Assembly: GCF_024160875.1 (NCBI RefSeq)
Contig: NZ_JAIULA010000005.1
Span: 1-64,000, forward strand
Direction of reading: 5' to 3'
Source of the DNA: Ligilactobacillus ubinensis
Lineage (GTDB): Bacteria; Bacillota; Bacilli; Lactobacillales; Lactobacillaceae
Length of the DNA: 64,000 nt
Each line of letters starts with the position of its first letter. Positions within the stretch are counted from its first letter, which is position 1. The notes under the pieces are model-generated. The model had not been told where the DNA came from, ran no database searches, and was given only the letters and a program-made list of their open reading frames with translations. Shown one piece after another: positions 38,419 through 48,627 of the stretch. Position numbers and translations under genes: made by a program.

Positions 38419-39429
38419 TTATGCTCCCTTATAAAATATATCACTTGACTTAATTCCAATACTTTCGATATTTTCTAAATACCAATCGTGTAAAAATTCA
38501 TATCTAAACAGTAAATCCAGCCACGAAAACTGATTATTGGGATCCTGTACTTGCATAACCCATTGCACTTGCTCATCAATCTGTTTAGAATTACTACCGT
38601 TATTAAATAATAAGAGACGGGTACCATCATTTAAATCCAACTGTGCCTCATTATGCGTATTAGTTACAAGCATGTATCCTGCCTGAGATGCTTTTATAAA
38701 TAACTTATCCAATGAAAACTGAGGCATTTTATCATTAACTATTTCATAAATAGCTTGGTTAGATGGATCTAAATAATTAAAGTCCACATCATAGCCAAAA
38801 TCTTCTTTGAAAAAACGTCCAATCTGCAAAAGGAAGATAGATAGTTTCTTAATCACACTAAAATCATATTTATTACCATAATTTACAACCAAAAGATTAG
38901 TTAGAGCCTCACTATTAAAGCTAATTACCTGTCTTGTAAAATTAATGTAGAACAAAGTTTCTCTGGTGTTTTTTTCAAAGTAATACGCTCCATCAGGATT
39001 TTGTGTATCCAGTTTAAAAATAAAATAGCCATCTTGATTAATTCCAACAAATTCATGATGTAATTCTTTATCATGGACATTTTCTTGCAGTATCATCCCT
39101 AACTTATTATGTAATTGTAATAGCCTACTCAAAAAAATTAAATAGAAATCTGAGCTACTATACTGCTTTGGATATATTAAGTAGGTGCTATCCAATTTGT
39201 ATTGACTTAACTCTAAAACGGCCTTAAGTAACTCTTCTGTATCATTAGTTTCGATTAAGCGTTCAAAAATGCGTGTAAATCGAATACCCTTATTCAAATT
39301 ATTTTCTAGTTGCTTATTATATTCAATTAAATGGTCTGCAGTACTTAAAGACGCATTCGACTGGTTTATTATTTTCTGCTGTCCACCGGGATAAAAAACA
39401 GTTGTACTACCAAAATCAACTTCATGCAT
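38419..39429 (-). CDS. hypothetical protein, second gene of the unknown cluster
   Basis: A protein of about 336 residues with no motif that I recognise and no signal peptide or membrane span. It begins with an extended stretch (HEVDFGSTTVFYPGG) and has many hydrophobic and aromatic segments such as TLFYINFTRQVISF and FDYRYEFLHDWYL-like repeats of aromatic residues. I prefer the ATG at 39429, because AAGGGGG lies nine bases away; the ATG at 39435 would be too close. The start lies inside the end of the preceding gene, so translation is coupled. Confidence 0.72.
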   Translation of the reverse strand: MHEVDFGSTTVFYPGGQQKIINQSNASLSTADHLIEYNKQLENNLNKGIRFTRIFERLIETNDTEELLKAVLELSQYKLDSTYLIYPKQYSSSDFYLIFLSRLLQLHNKLGMILQENVHDKELHHEFVGINQDGYFIFKLDTQNPDGAYYFEKNTRETLFYINFTRQVISFNSEALTNLLVVNYGNKYDFSVIKKLSIFLLQIGRFFKEDFGYDVDFNYLDPSNQAIYEIVNDKMPQFSLDKLFIKASQAGYMLVTNTHNEAQLDLNDGTRLLLFNNGSNSKQIDEQVQWVMQVQDPNNQFSWLDLLFRYEFLHDWYLENIESIGIKSSDIFYKGA

Positions 39430-40309
39430 CAGCATCTACCCCCTTAGCAGCAATCAAACTTGCTATATAATCACGATATAAGGTTTCTATTTTTTCTTCA
39501 AAAACCGCAAAAGAGCTAAACTTAGCTATTATACTTTGCTTTTCGTAACCCATTAAAGTATCTTCCTTTGAAAGCGCTAAAACCCTTTCTTCATTTTCTC
39601 TAATTTCCCTATAAGCACTATTGGCTTGCTCATCTAGTTCTGCTAAATGAGTCAATTCACCAACTAATCTTTGCTTAGCATCTTTTTGTTCTGCAGCCTT
39701 CCAAAAACCACTTTTTTCTTGAGAAGTCCTTTTTATTTCTCCACGTATTTTTTCTTTTTCTAAATCACGTTTTTCCTGACTGTCAATCAATGCCTGTAAG
39801 CGATCACTGGACTCTGAAATTTGTTTTATTTTATCGCTGTTTAATCTTTTGTTTTGTGCTTCCAATGCAAATGATCGAGTTAATTTTTGATATTCAATCT
39901 CGTCAAAATTAAAACTAACATTTAATACATCTAGCGTACCAAACATTCTTCTCCCCCACCAATTACCAAAATAAATTTGAAATTGCCCAATAGCTATTTC
40001 TTCAAAATAAAAAAAAGGATACTTTTCTTTCAGATATGCTATTAATTTACCACTCAAATAATCACTAAGTTCTGCATGAATATCTTTGATCAACATTTCA
40101 TTTTCAGCATCTGCATTTCCGTGACGTGCACGCATTATTTCGCGTGCATAACGAGCACCATCAATCAACTGATAAACAAGACGATCATCTTGTTTCTTGA
40201 CAGCATCGTCCAAAGCTTGTAAGTATTTTATCTTATTAACTACTGCATCAGTCAGCGTCTTCGTTGCCTGATTATGATCAGATAAACTAAATTGATTTGA
40301 ATTCGCCAT
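39422..40309 (-). CDS. hypothetical coiled-coil protein, first gene of the unknown cluster
   Basis: A 295-residue charged protein. Residues about 1-135 form a domain with YPFFYFEEIAIGQFQIYFGN and WWGRRMFGTLDVLNVSF; residues about 145-250 are a Lys/Glu-rich coiled coil (QEKRDLEKEKIRGEIKR). Similar proteins may be labelled SbcC-like only because of the coiled coil; no ATPase motif is present. AAGAGGAG precedes the ATG. It is followed by two equally unknown genes with overlapping or nearly touching ends. Confidence 0.75.
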   Translation of the reverse strand: MANSNQFSLSDHNQATKTLTDAVVNKIKYLQALDDAVKKQDDRLVYQLIDGARYAREIMRARHGNADAENEMLIKDIHAELSDYLSGKLIAYLKEKYPFFYFEEIAIGQFQIYFGNWWGRRMFGTLDVLNVSFNFDEIEYQKLTRSFALEAQNKRLNSDKIKQISESSDRLQALIDSQEKRDLEKEKIRGEIKRTSQEKSGFWKAAEQKDAKQRLVGELTHLAELDEQANSAYREIRENEERVLALSKEDTLMGYEKQSIIAKFSSFAVFEEKIETLYRDYIASLIAAKGVDADA

Positions 40310-40459
40310 GTTAATCTCCTCTTATTTCCAAATTGTTTATATAATAACAAACATATCTTTTCTCTAATTTAATACTACAAACATTTTATTAAATAATCAA
40401 ATTATTACATTTTAATATTTTAAAATAAGCCTGATAGAGGATCCATTGCTTTAACTTAC

Positions 40460-41617
40460 CTATCTATGCAGATACTGACGCTTATTGTTATCAATTCCTG
40501 AAAAAATAAAAGTAGCTGGATCATTTTGATAATCAAGTTGTATGTTTGTTTGTGATGTTACTGTCGCCTTATATATTTTTTCATACTCAGCCACAGTTAC
40601 TTCTTTTCTATTTTTTAATAGCTCTTTATGGCCAATTAATTGTTGTTTAAATTTTGATTGTAAAATACCACTATAAAACTCACCTTCAGCTCCAGATCCA
40701 TAACTGAATAAACCTAATCGTTGTCCCGGCAATAAATCTTGACTATTTTCCAATACAGAAAGAAGACTTAAATACAAAGACCCTGTATATAAATTACCAA
40801 CTTTTTTACTATATATTCTTGAATTTTCAAATTCTTCGTTTAATTTCGTAATTATTCTTTTATCTAAATCAGAAACTGCTAAACGCAGTGCCTTAAGTCC
40901 TAATTTAGTATATGGTAAATGGAATAATAAACTTGAAAAATCAACAGTTTTTAAACCTGTTTTACTTTTATAATCTGTAAACACTGTGTTAAAAAAATCT
41001 AGATAAACGTCTGATGAGTATTTACCATCTACCAGTGCTTCATAATGACCTAGCGGCCGCCAAAAATCCATAATATCTCGCGTTAAATAACTTGATTCAT
41101 CCTCGATTGCCAAAATTGCAGGATCTTTGGTCACCAACATAGCAACCGCTCCTCCACCCTGTGTGGGTTCTCCAGGTGTATTAAGTCCATACCTTGCAAT
41201 ATCAGCACCTATTACTAATATTTTGCTTGTTGGATGTACAGCTATATATGTGCGCGCTAATTGAAGTGCAGCTGTAGCTCCATAACAAGCTTGTTTTAAT
41301 TCAACCACTCGTATCTTTTCATTTAGCCCTAATAAATTGGCCACATAAGCTGCTGCTGATTTTGAATTATCAATTCCAGACTCTGTAGCTAATAACACCA
41401 TATCAATCTGCTCTTTATCAGCAACTGTTAAAATTCTATTTGCTGCATTTGCTGCCAATGTTACAACATCTTGTGTTGGTGGAATAACAGCCATCTTAGT
41501 TTGTCCGATTCCTATCAGATACTTATTTGGATCTACATTACGTGCAACAGCTAGTTTTGCCATATCAACATAAAGATTTGATGTAAAAAAACCTATTTTA
41601 TCAATGCCTATCTTCAT
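40460..41617 (-). CDS. mvaS: hydroxymethylglutaryl-CoA synthase
   Basis: MvaS joins acetyl-CoA and acetoacetyl-CoA to HMG-CoA, the first committed step of the mevalonate route that feeds IspA and cell-wall lipid carriers. The 385-residue protein has the Glu in ATESGIDNSKS (residue 79), the nucleophile Cys111 in KQACYGATAAL and the His in LFHLPYTKLG. TAGGAG precedes the ATG. The gene is divergent from acyP, and no other mevalonate gene is adjacent. Confidence 0.96.
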   Translation of the reverse strand: MKIGIDKIGFFTSNLYVDMAKLAVARNVDPNKYLIGIGQTKMAVIPPTQDVVTLAANAANRILTVADKEQIDMVLLATESGIDNSKSAAAYVANLLGLNEKIRVVELKQACYGATAALQLARTYIAVHPTSKILVIGADIARYGLNTPGEPTQGGGAVAMLVTKDPAILAIEDESSYLTRDIMDFWRPLGHYEALVDGKYSSDVYLDFFNTVFTDYKSKTGLKTVDFSSLLFHLPYTKLGLKALRLAVSDLDKRIITKLNEEFENSRIYSKKVGNLYTGSLYLSLLSVLENSQDLLPGQRLGLFSYGSGAEGEFYSGILQSKFKQQLIGHKELLKNRKEVTVAEYEKIYKATVTSQTNIQLDYQNDPATFIFSGIDNNKRQYLHR

Positions 41618-41742
41618 ATTTAAACTCCTAACATTCTGATTTAAAGCTAGTTTTATTATGCCATACTTTCATAAGTATGTGGTAGTATAATATAAATAGT
41701 AGCAGTTATAACTTTACTAACACTTTTAGGAGGTTTTTTATT

Positions 41743-42018
41743 ATGAAAGCAGTTAAACTTAAAGTTAGTGGCCTCGTTCAAGGCGTTGGCTTTCGTTATA
41801 TGACAAAAATTTTAGCCGATAGGTTAGGTGTTGTTGGTATTGTTCGCAATATGAATGATGGCTCTGTATATATAGAAGCACAAGCACCCACACAAATTTT
41901 ATATCAATTTATAAGTGCTGTTAAAGCTGGACCTTCTCCTTCTGGAAAGGTGGATCATGTCGAAATAACAGCGATTCCTGTCCAAAATTTTACTAAATTT
42001 GACGTAGTCTATTATTAA
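41743..42018 (+). CDS. acyP: acylphosphatase
   Basis: This small enzyme hydrolyses carboxyl-phosphate bonds. The 91-residue protein has the signature LVQGVGFRYM, with catalytic Arg18, and IVRNMNDGSVYIEAQ with the catalytic Asn. TAGGAGG lies upstream. It precedes yidC, a common neighbour in lactobacilli. Confidence 0.94.
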   Translation: MKAVKLKVSGLVQGVGFRYMTKILADRLGVVGIVRNMNDGSVYIEAQAPTQILYQFISAVKAGPSPSGKVDHVEITAIPVQNFTKFDVVYY

Positions 42019-42121
42019 TTTTTTTTTTAACTTTATCCTTACTTTTCCCATTCTTAATTGAAAATTTTCTTGACTTAAAGTATAGTTATAATCGATAGTT
42101 TATTTTGAAGGGAAATAAAAA

Positions 42122-43054
42122 ATGAAAAAAAAGAAATTACTTACCTTGGTTCCAATTTTTCTCACTATATCACTATTTTTGAGTGGTTGTGTACAAAGAA
42201 CCAAAAGTGGTAAGCCATATGGTATAATATATGATCATCTTGCAATTCCTACCCAACATATAATTGATTGGCTGTCTAATCTGTTGGGAGGCAATGGTAA
42301 CAGTTATGGTTGGGCAATTATTGCTATTACTTTTATCGTGCGTCTAGTCTTAATGCCTGTAATGTTGAGTCAATCAAAAAAGGCTACGATTCAACAGGAA
42401 AAAATGAGTTCCATTCGCCCACAATTAGCAAAAATTCAGAAAAGACAAAAAGAAGCACAAACACAAGAAGAAAAAGCTGCCGTAAGTCAAGATATGATGG
42501 CTTTATATAAACAAAATAATATTTCAATGACCGGTGGTATTGGCTGCTTACCTCTTTTGATTCAAATGCCAATTTTTGCAGCTTTATATGCAGCTATTCA
42601 ATATTCAGATTTATTATCTAAGTCATCTTTTTATGGAATTAATCTCGGTCATCGTAGTTTTACATTTGTTGTACTAACCTTTTTAATCTATGCATTACAA
42701 GGTTGGTTATCTTTACAGGGAATACCTGAAGAGCAAAAGAAACAAATGAGTTCCATGATGATTGCAAGTCCTGTAATGCTTGCAGTTATGACCTACATCG
42801 CTCCAGCCGGGTTAGGTTTGTATTTCTTTGTTGGTGGGATATTTGCTTGTTTGCAAACACTTCTTATAAATAGGATGCGTCCACAGATTAAAAAAAGAAT
42901 TGAAAAAGAAATGAAAAAAAATCCACCTAAAGAAATCACACCTACTGTTCCAACTAATAAAAAAGCCACAATAACTTCTACTTCCAATGAACATGCAAAG
43001 AAAATGCATGCCAATAACCGCAAACGTAATTCTGGTAAACAAAAACGCAACTAA
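42122..43054 (+). CDS. yidC: membrane protein insertase YidC/OxaA
   Basis: YidC inserts and folds membrane proteins, alone or with SecYEG. The 310-residue lipoprotein has a signal with LFLSGC (Cys23), about five membrane segments and the YidC core (YGWAIIAITFIVRLVLMP, then GCLPLLIQMPIFAALY), and a long Lys/Arg-rich tail (about 258-310). The basic tail suggests the YidC2 type that binds ribosomes. A very strong terminator follows. Confidence 0.96.
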   Translation: MKKKKLLTLVPIFLTISLFLSGCVQRTKSGKPYGIIYDHLAIPTQHIIDWLSNLLGGNGNSYGWAIIAITFIVRLVLMPVMLSQSKKATIQQEKMSSIRPQLAKIQKRQKEAQTQEEKAAVSQDMMALYKQNNISMTGGIGCLPLLIQMPIFAALYAAIQYSDLLSKSSFYGINLGHRSFTFVVLTFLIYALQGWLSLQGIPEEQKKQMSSMMIASPVMLAVMTYIAPAGLGLYFFVGGIFACLQTLLINRMRPQIKKRIEKEMKKNPPKEITPTVPTNKKATITSTSNEHAKKMHANNRKRNSGKQKRN

Positions 43055-43070
43055 TGTTTTTAGTTGCAAG

Positions 43071-43124
43071 GATAAATAAACAACGAGTCTGAGACATAAG
43101 TCTCAGGCTCGTTGTTTATTTATC
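43071..43124. terminator. terminator after yidC
   Basis: Arms 43071-43095 and 43100-43124 pair over 25 positions with one mismatch. A smaller hairpin (gcaacta with tagttgc) lies just before it. Confidence 0.9.
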
Positions 43125-43201
43125 TTGAAATGTTTGGTGTCAAAATACATACAGAAAAGGCAGCTAGTTTCGCTATTAATACTTTCTAACTAACTGCCTT
43201 T
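43119..43201. repeat. terminator-linked intergenic repeat, copy E
   Basis: It contains tgaaatgtttggtgtcaaaa, then tacatacagaaaaggcagct, then agtttcgctattaatacttt. The ends aaaaggcagctagtt and aactaactgcctttt can pair, so on the reverse strand it can also act as the terminator of the histidine kinase gene. Confidence 0.55.
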
Positions 43202-43210
43202 TGTGACACT

Positions 43211-44764
43211 CTAATTTTTTTCTGTATCTTTTATTGTTTGACTTTCTTCTTGCTCACTTGAAAGCGGCAAAGAGATTCTAAAGACAGATCCCTGACCTAT
43301 AACACTTTCAACAGAAAGTTTCCCATGATAGCCTTCAATTAATCTTCGTGCTATAGATAAACCTAATCCATTGCCACCCTTATCTCTACTCCGTGCTTTA
43401 TCAACACGATAAAAGCGATTAAAGACTTTATCAAGATTATCTTGTGAAATTCCTTCTCCAAAATCCTGTACAACAATTTCTACATACCGACTATTTTTAG
43501 AAATCGTCATATGAACTTCTTTACGCTCTTGTGAATATTTAACAGCATTATCCATTAATATTATTAAAACCTGTTCCAAATGATTACGATACATTTTAAC
43601 AATTGTTTTATGTTTTAAATCATTGTCTAAAACAAACGAAAATTCAGGGTGTATCATTTGAAAATTATTGAAGACCTGTAGGCCAACTTCTCGTGCATCT
43701 GTTTTTTCTTGTCCAAACTGAATTTCGACTTGCTCCGCTCTAGACAAATCAAGCATTTCTTGTACTAAACTCTTCATCCGTTTTATTTCTTGCAAAGAAG
43801 CTGCTATCGACTCAGCTAAAACTTCAGGATCATCTTTTCCCCACCGATTTAACAAATCTAGATGGCCTTGAATAATTGCCACAGGGGTTCTTAATTCATG
43901 TGACACATCCTCAACAAATTGCTGCTGTTGCTCTATATAGCGTTGCATTCGATCAAGCATATCATTAAATAATAAACTTAGTTCTGATAATTCGTCATGT
44001 TGTTTTAAAACCGGTACACGAACTGTCGCTAATGCATCGCCTTCTTTATCATCTTCATTAATTTTTCCAATTGTATCATTCAATAAATCAACAGGGCGTA
44101 ACAACCATGAAGATAATCCATATCCTAGCATTGTACTTGCAAGGGCTGCTGTTAATCCAAAAACGATAAAAATTAAAATTAACTTTCTTTTAGTGTTATC
44201 GTAATCGGTTAATCGATTAGTTACTTGAATATATCCAATTATTTGGTTAGTTGATTTTGATTTAACAGCTTTACTAGTAACAAAAACTGTTGTTCCATTA
44301 ACACTTGTTAAATGATCACTAGTTGAATTTGAAGTATCAAATTTAACTGGAACCTTTCGTGAAGCAAAAATCTCATCACCAGACAAATTATAGACGCTAA
44401 CACCAATATTCTTACGTGATAAAGTTACAAAGACAGAATCAGTATATAATGCAGAAGTTTTTCCTGTTGTTTTAACCTGTTGTAAGCTTGAACTCAAATC
44501 TTCTTTAACATCTTTTATAGTTAATTCGCTATCGTTAGTAGCTAATTTCCCCGATGCTGTTGAAAGTGCATCTACTGCATACTGCTGTTCTTGTCTTAAC
44601 AATAAACTTGAAAAACTTTGATATAACAATACTGAAAAAACTAGAAATATCAATAGCACCCCTATACCTGTACCTATAGACCATTTCATCTTTAAAGATA
44701 AAAAATGATGCTCTTTTTTCTTCCCAAATTTTTTCATATTGATCTGACCATCTTGCATAATCAT
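43211..44764 (-). CDS. sensor histidine kinase (ArlS/CsrS-like)
   Basis: A 517-residue membrane kinase paired with the response regulator just upstream. It has two membrane helices (about 30-52 and 193-215) around an extracellular sensor region, a HAMP linker, the phosphorylated His in VEDVSHELRTPVAI, and the ATP-binding motifs DNAVKYS, DFGEGIS and GNGLGLSI. The ATG at 44764 is one base after the regulator stop, which implies coupling; an ATG at 44737 is an alternative start. The signal is unknown. Confidence 0.92.
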   Translation of the reverse strand: MIMQDGQINMKKFGKKKEHHFLSLKMKWSIGTGIGVLLIFLVFSVLLYQSFSSLLLRQEQQYAVDALSTASGKLATNDSELTIKDVKEDLSSSLQQVKTTGKTSALYTDSVFVTLSRKNIGVSVYNLSGDEIFASRKVPVKFDTSNSTSDHLTSVNGTTVFVTSKAVKSKSTNQIIGYIQVTNRLTDYDNTKRKLILIFIVFGLTAALASTMLGYGLSSWLLRPVDLLNDTIGKINEDDKEGDALATVRVPVLKQHDELSELSLLFNDMLDRMQRYIEQQQQFVEDVSHELRTPVAIIQGHLDLLNRWGKDDPEVLAESIAASLQEIKRMKSLVQEMLDLSRAEQVEIQFGQEKTDAREVGLQVFNNFQMIHPEFSFVLDNDLKHKTIVKMYRNHLEQVLIILMDNAVKYSQERKEVHMTISKNSRYVEIVVQDFGEGISQDNLDKVFNRFYRVDKARSRDKGGNGLGLSIARRLIEGYHGKLSVESVIGQGSVFRISLPLSSEQEESQTIKDTEKN

Positions 44765-44765
44765 A

Positions 44766-45452
44766 TTACGAACGCATTACGTATCCAGTACCACGAACTG
44801 TTTGAATATAACTATCTTCACCTGGTCTATCAATTTTATTTCTCAGATAACGAATATAAACATCTACTACATTTGTTTCTATCTGTGTTTCATAACCCCA
44901 GACTTTTTTTAACAAGACATCACGCGCTAAAACGACGTTTACATTTTCCATTAATGCCAATAACAATTCATACTCTCTTTTAGTTAACTCAATAATCTCA
45001 TCGCCACGACGTACAACTCGATTTTCTTTTTCAATTGTTAAATCACGATAAGTAACAGTTGTTTGTTTTGAAGAATTTTGCTCGCTCTCCAAATCAACAC
45101 GACGTAGTACTGCTCGAAGTCGCGCTAATAATTCTTCAATTGCAAATGGTTTTACTATGTAATCATCTGCACCATGATCCAAACCAGAAACTCTATCTAT
45201 AACTGAATCACGTGCTGTCATCATAATAATTGGTGTGTTTTTAACTTGACGCACACGACGACAAACTTCCAATCCATTTAGTTCTGGTAACATAAGATCT
45301 AATAAAACAGCATCCCATTCTTGTTCCAATGCTACTTCAAGTCCTTCACGACCATTCTTACATACACGTGTATCATAACCTTCATGTTGTAGTTCCAATT
45401 CGACAAAACGAGCTAGATTTTTTTCGTCTTCGATAATTAGAATTTTACTCAT
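44766..45452 (-). CDS. OmpR-family response regulator (ArlR/CsrR-like)
   Basis: The 228-residue protein has a receiver domain with the acceptor Asp53 in VLLDLMLPELNG and the segment ADDYIVKPFAIEELLARLRA, and a C-terminal winged helix (LTKREYELLLALMENVNVVL). The sequence is closest in style to the ArlR/CsrR branch. It precedes the kinase by one base. An 18-base palindrome lies about 120 bases upstream of its start. Confidence 0.94.
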   Translation of the reverse strand: MSKILIIEDEKNLARFVELELQHEGYDTRVCKNGREGLEVALEQEWDAVLLDLMLPELNGLEVCRRVRQVKNTPIIMMTARDSVIDRVSGLDHGADDYIVKPFAIEELLARLRAVLRRVDLESEQNSSKQTTVTYRDLTIEKENRVVRRGDEIIELTKREYELLLALMENVNVVLARDVLLKKVWGYETQIETNVVDVYIRYLRNKIDRPGEDSYIQTVRGTGYVMRS

Positions 45453-45573
45453 TTATGTATCCTCCTATATAAAATATCATTTAATAACTTCATAATATTA
45501 CATTTTTTTGCTTACATTTGCAATTTTAACATTTTATGACACTTTTTCCTATAAAGAATTAGTACTCATTGCG

Positions 45574-45591
45574 GTAAAAGAATTCTTTTAC
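45574..45591. promoter_or_regulatory. perfect palindrome upstream of the response regulator
   Basis: gtaaaagaattcttttac is an 18-base perfect palindrome between the gnd terminator and the two-component genes. It could be an operator; the regulator that binds it is unknown. Confidence 0.4.
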
Positions 45592-45593
45592 AA

Positions 45594-45636
45594 TAAAAAA
45601 CAATGATTTATTCATGTAAATAAGTCATCGTTTTTA
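45594..45636 (-). terminator. terminator of gnd
   Basis: On the reverse strand aacgatgacttattt and aataaatcattgtt pair around acatg and a T run follows. Confidence 0.85.
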
Positions 45637-45650
45637 ATATTCAAATCATT

Positions 45651-47072
45651 TTATTGTTCATGATACCATTCATAATGGAATATACCATCTTTATCAGTTC
45701 TTTCATACGTATGTGCACCAAAATAATCACGTTGTGCTTGAATTACATTGGCAGGTAAAACAGCTGAACGATATTGGTCATAGTACGTAATTGCTGAAGA
45801 AAATGCCGGGCAAGCAATGCCAGCTTTAATTGCTAAAGCTGCAATATCACGAACAGAGTCTTGATATTTAGCTGTGATATCATTAAAATAATCATCCAAC
45901 ATTAAATTCTTTAGATTTTCATTATTCTCAAAAGCATCAGTTATTTTTTGCAAGAATTGTGCACGAATAATACATCCTTCACGCCAAATCATTGCTAGCT
46001 CACCAAATTTTAAATTCCAATCATATTTCTTTGATGCTACGCGTAATTGTTCAAAACCTTGCGCATAACTCATAATCTTACTAAAATATAATGCTTGTCG
46101 AATTTTTTCAATATACTCTTTTTTGTCTAATGACTTATTATTAAAAACTGGTTTAGCTAATACTTTACTTGCTTCTACACGCTCATCTTTAAACGCTGAA
46201 ATGTATCGAGCATAAACAGATTCTGTAATTAATGACTGTGGTACACCTAATTCTAACGCACTTTGTGAACTCCATTTTCCAGTTCCTTTATTACCAGCAC
46301 GATCTAAAATCATGTCTACAATTGGCTTGCCAGAACCTAAATCATCCTTACGTGTCAAAATGTCAGCTGTAATATCAATTAGGTAGCTATTTAATTCTGT
46401 AGAGCGCCATTCCTCAAAAATTGCAGCAATTTCTTTAACAGAAAGTCCTAATAGATTGCGTAATAAGCTATAACTTTCAGCAATTAATTCCATATCTCCA
46501 TATTCAATTCCGTTATGCACCATCTTAACATAATGGCCAGCACCATTTGGTCCAATATAAGTTACACAAGCTTTATCATCATCAGCTTTAGCAGCAATCT
46601 GTTGCAAAATAGGAGCTACTAAATCATATGCTTCCTTTTGACCACCTGGCATTAATGATGGGCCCTCTAATGCACCTTTTTCTCCACCCGAGACACCCAT
46701 TCCAATAAAATTAATACCGGAGTTATCTAAGGCTTCACTTCGACGGATTGTATCTTCAAAAAAGGTATTTCCGCCATCTATTAAAACATCCCCTTTTTCC
46801 AAAAAAGGAAGTAGTTGTTTAATGGTAGCATCAGTTGCTGCTCCAGCTTTAACCATCATTATGATTCTTCTTGGCTTTTCAAGCGATTCAACAAAATCTT
46901 TAATTGTATAACTTGGTAATAACTTTTTATCTGGATGATCTGCAACAACCTTTTCTGTTTTAGAACCAGTTCTATTAAAAATTGCAACAGAATATCCACG
47001 GCTCTCGATATTTAGAGCCAAATTTTTACCCATTACAGCCATTCCTATAACACCAATTTGTGGTTTGTTCAT
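45651..47072 (-). CDS. gnd: 6-phosphogluconate dehydrogenase (decarboxylating)
   Basis: Gnd converts 6-phosphogluconate to ribulose 5-phosphate, CO2 and NADPH in the pentose phosphate and phosphoketolase routes. The 473-residue protein shows [25 protein letters not shown] and the catalytic region [16 protein letters not shown] followed by [19 protein letters not shown] precedes the ATG. It is a single gene with its own terminator. Confidence 0.97.
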   Translation of the reverse strand: MNKPQIGVIGMAVMGKNLALNIESRGYSVAIFNRTGSKTEKVVADHPDKKLLPSYTIKDFVESLEKPRRIIMMVKAGAATDATIKQLLPFLEKGDVLIDGGNTFFEDTIRRSEALDNSGINFIGMGVSGGEKGALEGPSLMPGGQKEAYDLVAPILQQIAAKADDDKACVTYIGPNGAGHYVKMVHNGIEYGDMELIAESYSLLRNLLGLSVKEIAAIFEEWRSTELNSYLIDITADILTRKDDLGSGKPIVDMILDRAGNKGTGKWSSQSALELGVPQSLITESVYARYISAFKDERVEASKVLAKPVFNNKSLDKKEYIEKIRQALYFSKIMSYAQGFEQLRVASKKYDWNLKFGELAMIWREGCIIRAQFLQKITDAFENNENLKNLMLDDYFNDITAKYQDSVRDIAALAIKAGIACPAFSSAITYYDQYRSAVLPANVIQAQRDYFGAHTYERTDKDGIFHYEWYHEQ

Positions 47073-47181
47073 TTCAAAACCTCCCGTTAATTATCTAACC
47101 TTAGTAATCATACCAAAGAAAACATCTAAATTAAAGACTAAAACATTAAATAACATTTATAGATAACGATTAATAACGACT

Positions 47182-47209
47182 AAGCATATCTATAAAAATA
47201 GATATGCTT
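47182..47209. terminator. hairpin between clpX and gnd
   Basis: aagcatatcta and tagatatgctt pair around a short A-rich loop. No T run follows on the reverse strand, so its strength as a clpX terminator is uncertain. Confidence 0.4.
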
Positions 47210-47238
47210 TAATCTTTTTTTAAACTTAAACATTCAAC

Positions 47239-48471
47239 CTAGCTCTTTGAAATGAGTTTGGGTTCCTTTTTACGGTCAACTGTTGCTTTAGTAATGACTA
47301 TTTTAGCAATATCATCCCTACTTGGGATATCAAACATTACATCTCGCATTGTACTTTCAATAATTGAGCGTAACCCTCGTGCCCCCGTATTGCGCTCTAA
47401 TGCTAAATGAGCAACTTCACTTAATGCGGCACCTTCAAACTCTAGTTTAACACCATCAAGTTCTACCAATTTTTTATATTGCTTAACCAAAGCATTTTTA
47501 GGTTCCGTTAAAATACGTACTAAATCTTTTTCAGTTAATTTTTCCAATGCTGTCAAAATTGGTAAGCGCCCAATAAATTCAGGAATTAGTCCAAATTTTA
47601 AAAGATCCTCAGGGATTATTTGTTGCATTAAACTCTTTGACTCATCATATTGTTGTTTTGAATCTACACCAAAACCAATTGTCTTATCACCTAAACGGTT
47701 TTTAACCATATTTTCGATACCATCAAATGCACCTCCAACAATGAACAAAATATTCGTTGTGTCTATTTGAATAAACTCTTGTTGAGGATGCTTTCTACCA
47801 CCCTGTGGTGGAACATTAGCAATAGTACCTTCTAAAATTTTTAATAATGCTTGTTGAACTCCTTCACCGGAAACATCACGAGTTATTGAAACATTTTCAC
47901 TTTTTTTAGCTATTTTATCTATTTCATCAATATAAATAATTCCACGTTGTGCACGATCAACATCATAATCTGCATTTTGGAGAAGTTTAAGTAAAATGTT
48001 TTCAACATCTTCTCCCACATATCCAGCTTCCGTTAATGTGGTTGCATCAGCAATGGCAAACGGAACATTTAGTATGCGCGCTAAACTTTGAGCTAAAAAG
48101 GTTTTCCCTGAGCCAGTTGGACCTACTAAACAAATATTACTTTTTTGTAGTTCTGTATCATCATCATCTTTTAATGTTGCATTTATTCGCTTATAGTGGT
48201 TATACACAGCCACTGCCAACGTTCTTTTGGCTTCATCCTGCCCAATTACATATTGATTTAAAATATCAACAATTTCTCTTGGTGTAGGTACATCAGTTAA
48301 TTCACGAGCCACTTGGGCTTTTGTTTCAGTTTGGATAATTGATTGCGCCAACTCAACACATTCGTTGCAAATATAAACACCAGGACCTGAAATCATACTA
48401 TTGACCTGCGTCTCAGATTTTCCACAAAATGAGCAAGTTACGGGGCTATTATTATCTGTATTTTCGTACAT
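47239..48471 (-). CDS. clpX: ATP-dependent Clp protease ATP-binding subunit ClpX
   Basis: ClpX unfolds tagged proteins and feeds them to ClpP. The 410-residue protein has an N-terminal C4 zinc domain ([10 protein letters not shown], then YICNECVEL), the Walker A GPTGSGKT, Walker [13 protein letters not shown], and the loop IGFGVD that docks on ClpP. It follows tig, the standard gene order. Confidence 0.97.
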   Translation of the reverse strand: MYENTDNNSPVTCSFCGKSETQVNSMISGPGVYICNECVELAQSIIQTETKAQVARELTDVPTPREIVDILNQYVIGQDEAKRTLAVAVYNHYKRINATLKDDDDTELQKSNICLVGPTGSGKTFLAQSLARILNVPFAIADATTLTEAGYVGEDVENILLKLLQNADYDVDRAQRGIIYIDEIDKIAKKSENVSITRDVSGEGVQQALLKILEGTIANVPPQGGRKHPQQEFIQIDTTNILFIVGGAFDGIENMVKNRLGDKTIGFGVDSKQQYDESKSLMQQIIPEDLLKFGLIPEFIGRLPILTALEKLTEKDLVRILTEPKNALVKQYKKLVELDGVKLEFEGAALSEVAHLALERNTGARGLRSIIESTMRDVMFDIPSRDDIAKIVITKATVDRKKEPKLISKS

Positions 48472-48557
48472 TTCTAAACCACCCTACATTATTGTTTCAT
48501 AGTAATTAAGTCCATTTTAACAGACATTAGCTCTAAACGCTAATTGTTAGTCTTAAA

Positions 48558-48597
48558 CAAAAAAACGATGACAGGTATCTGAACCACCTATCATCGT
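48558..48597 (-). terminator. terminator of tig
   Basis: On the reverse strand acgatgataggt and acctgtcatcgt pair and are followed by seven T. Confidence 0.85.
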
Positions 48598-48627
48598 GAT
48601 TATTCATTAAGCTAGAATAACTTGAAA

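Noticed and set aside
39422-40309. Reading the coiled-coil protein as SbcC
   Set aside because: The coiled coil is the only likeness; Walker A and B motifs are absent and the protein is far too short.
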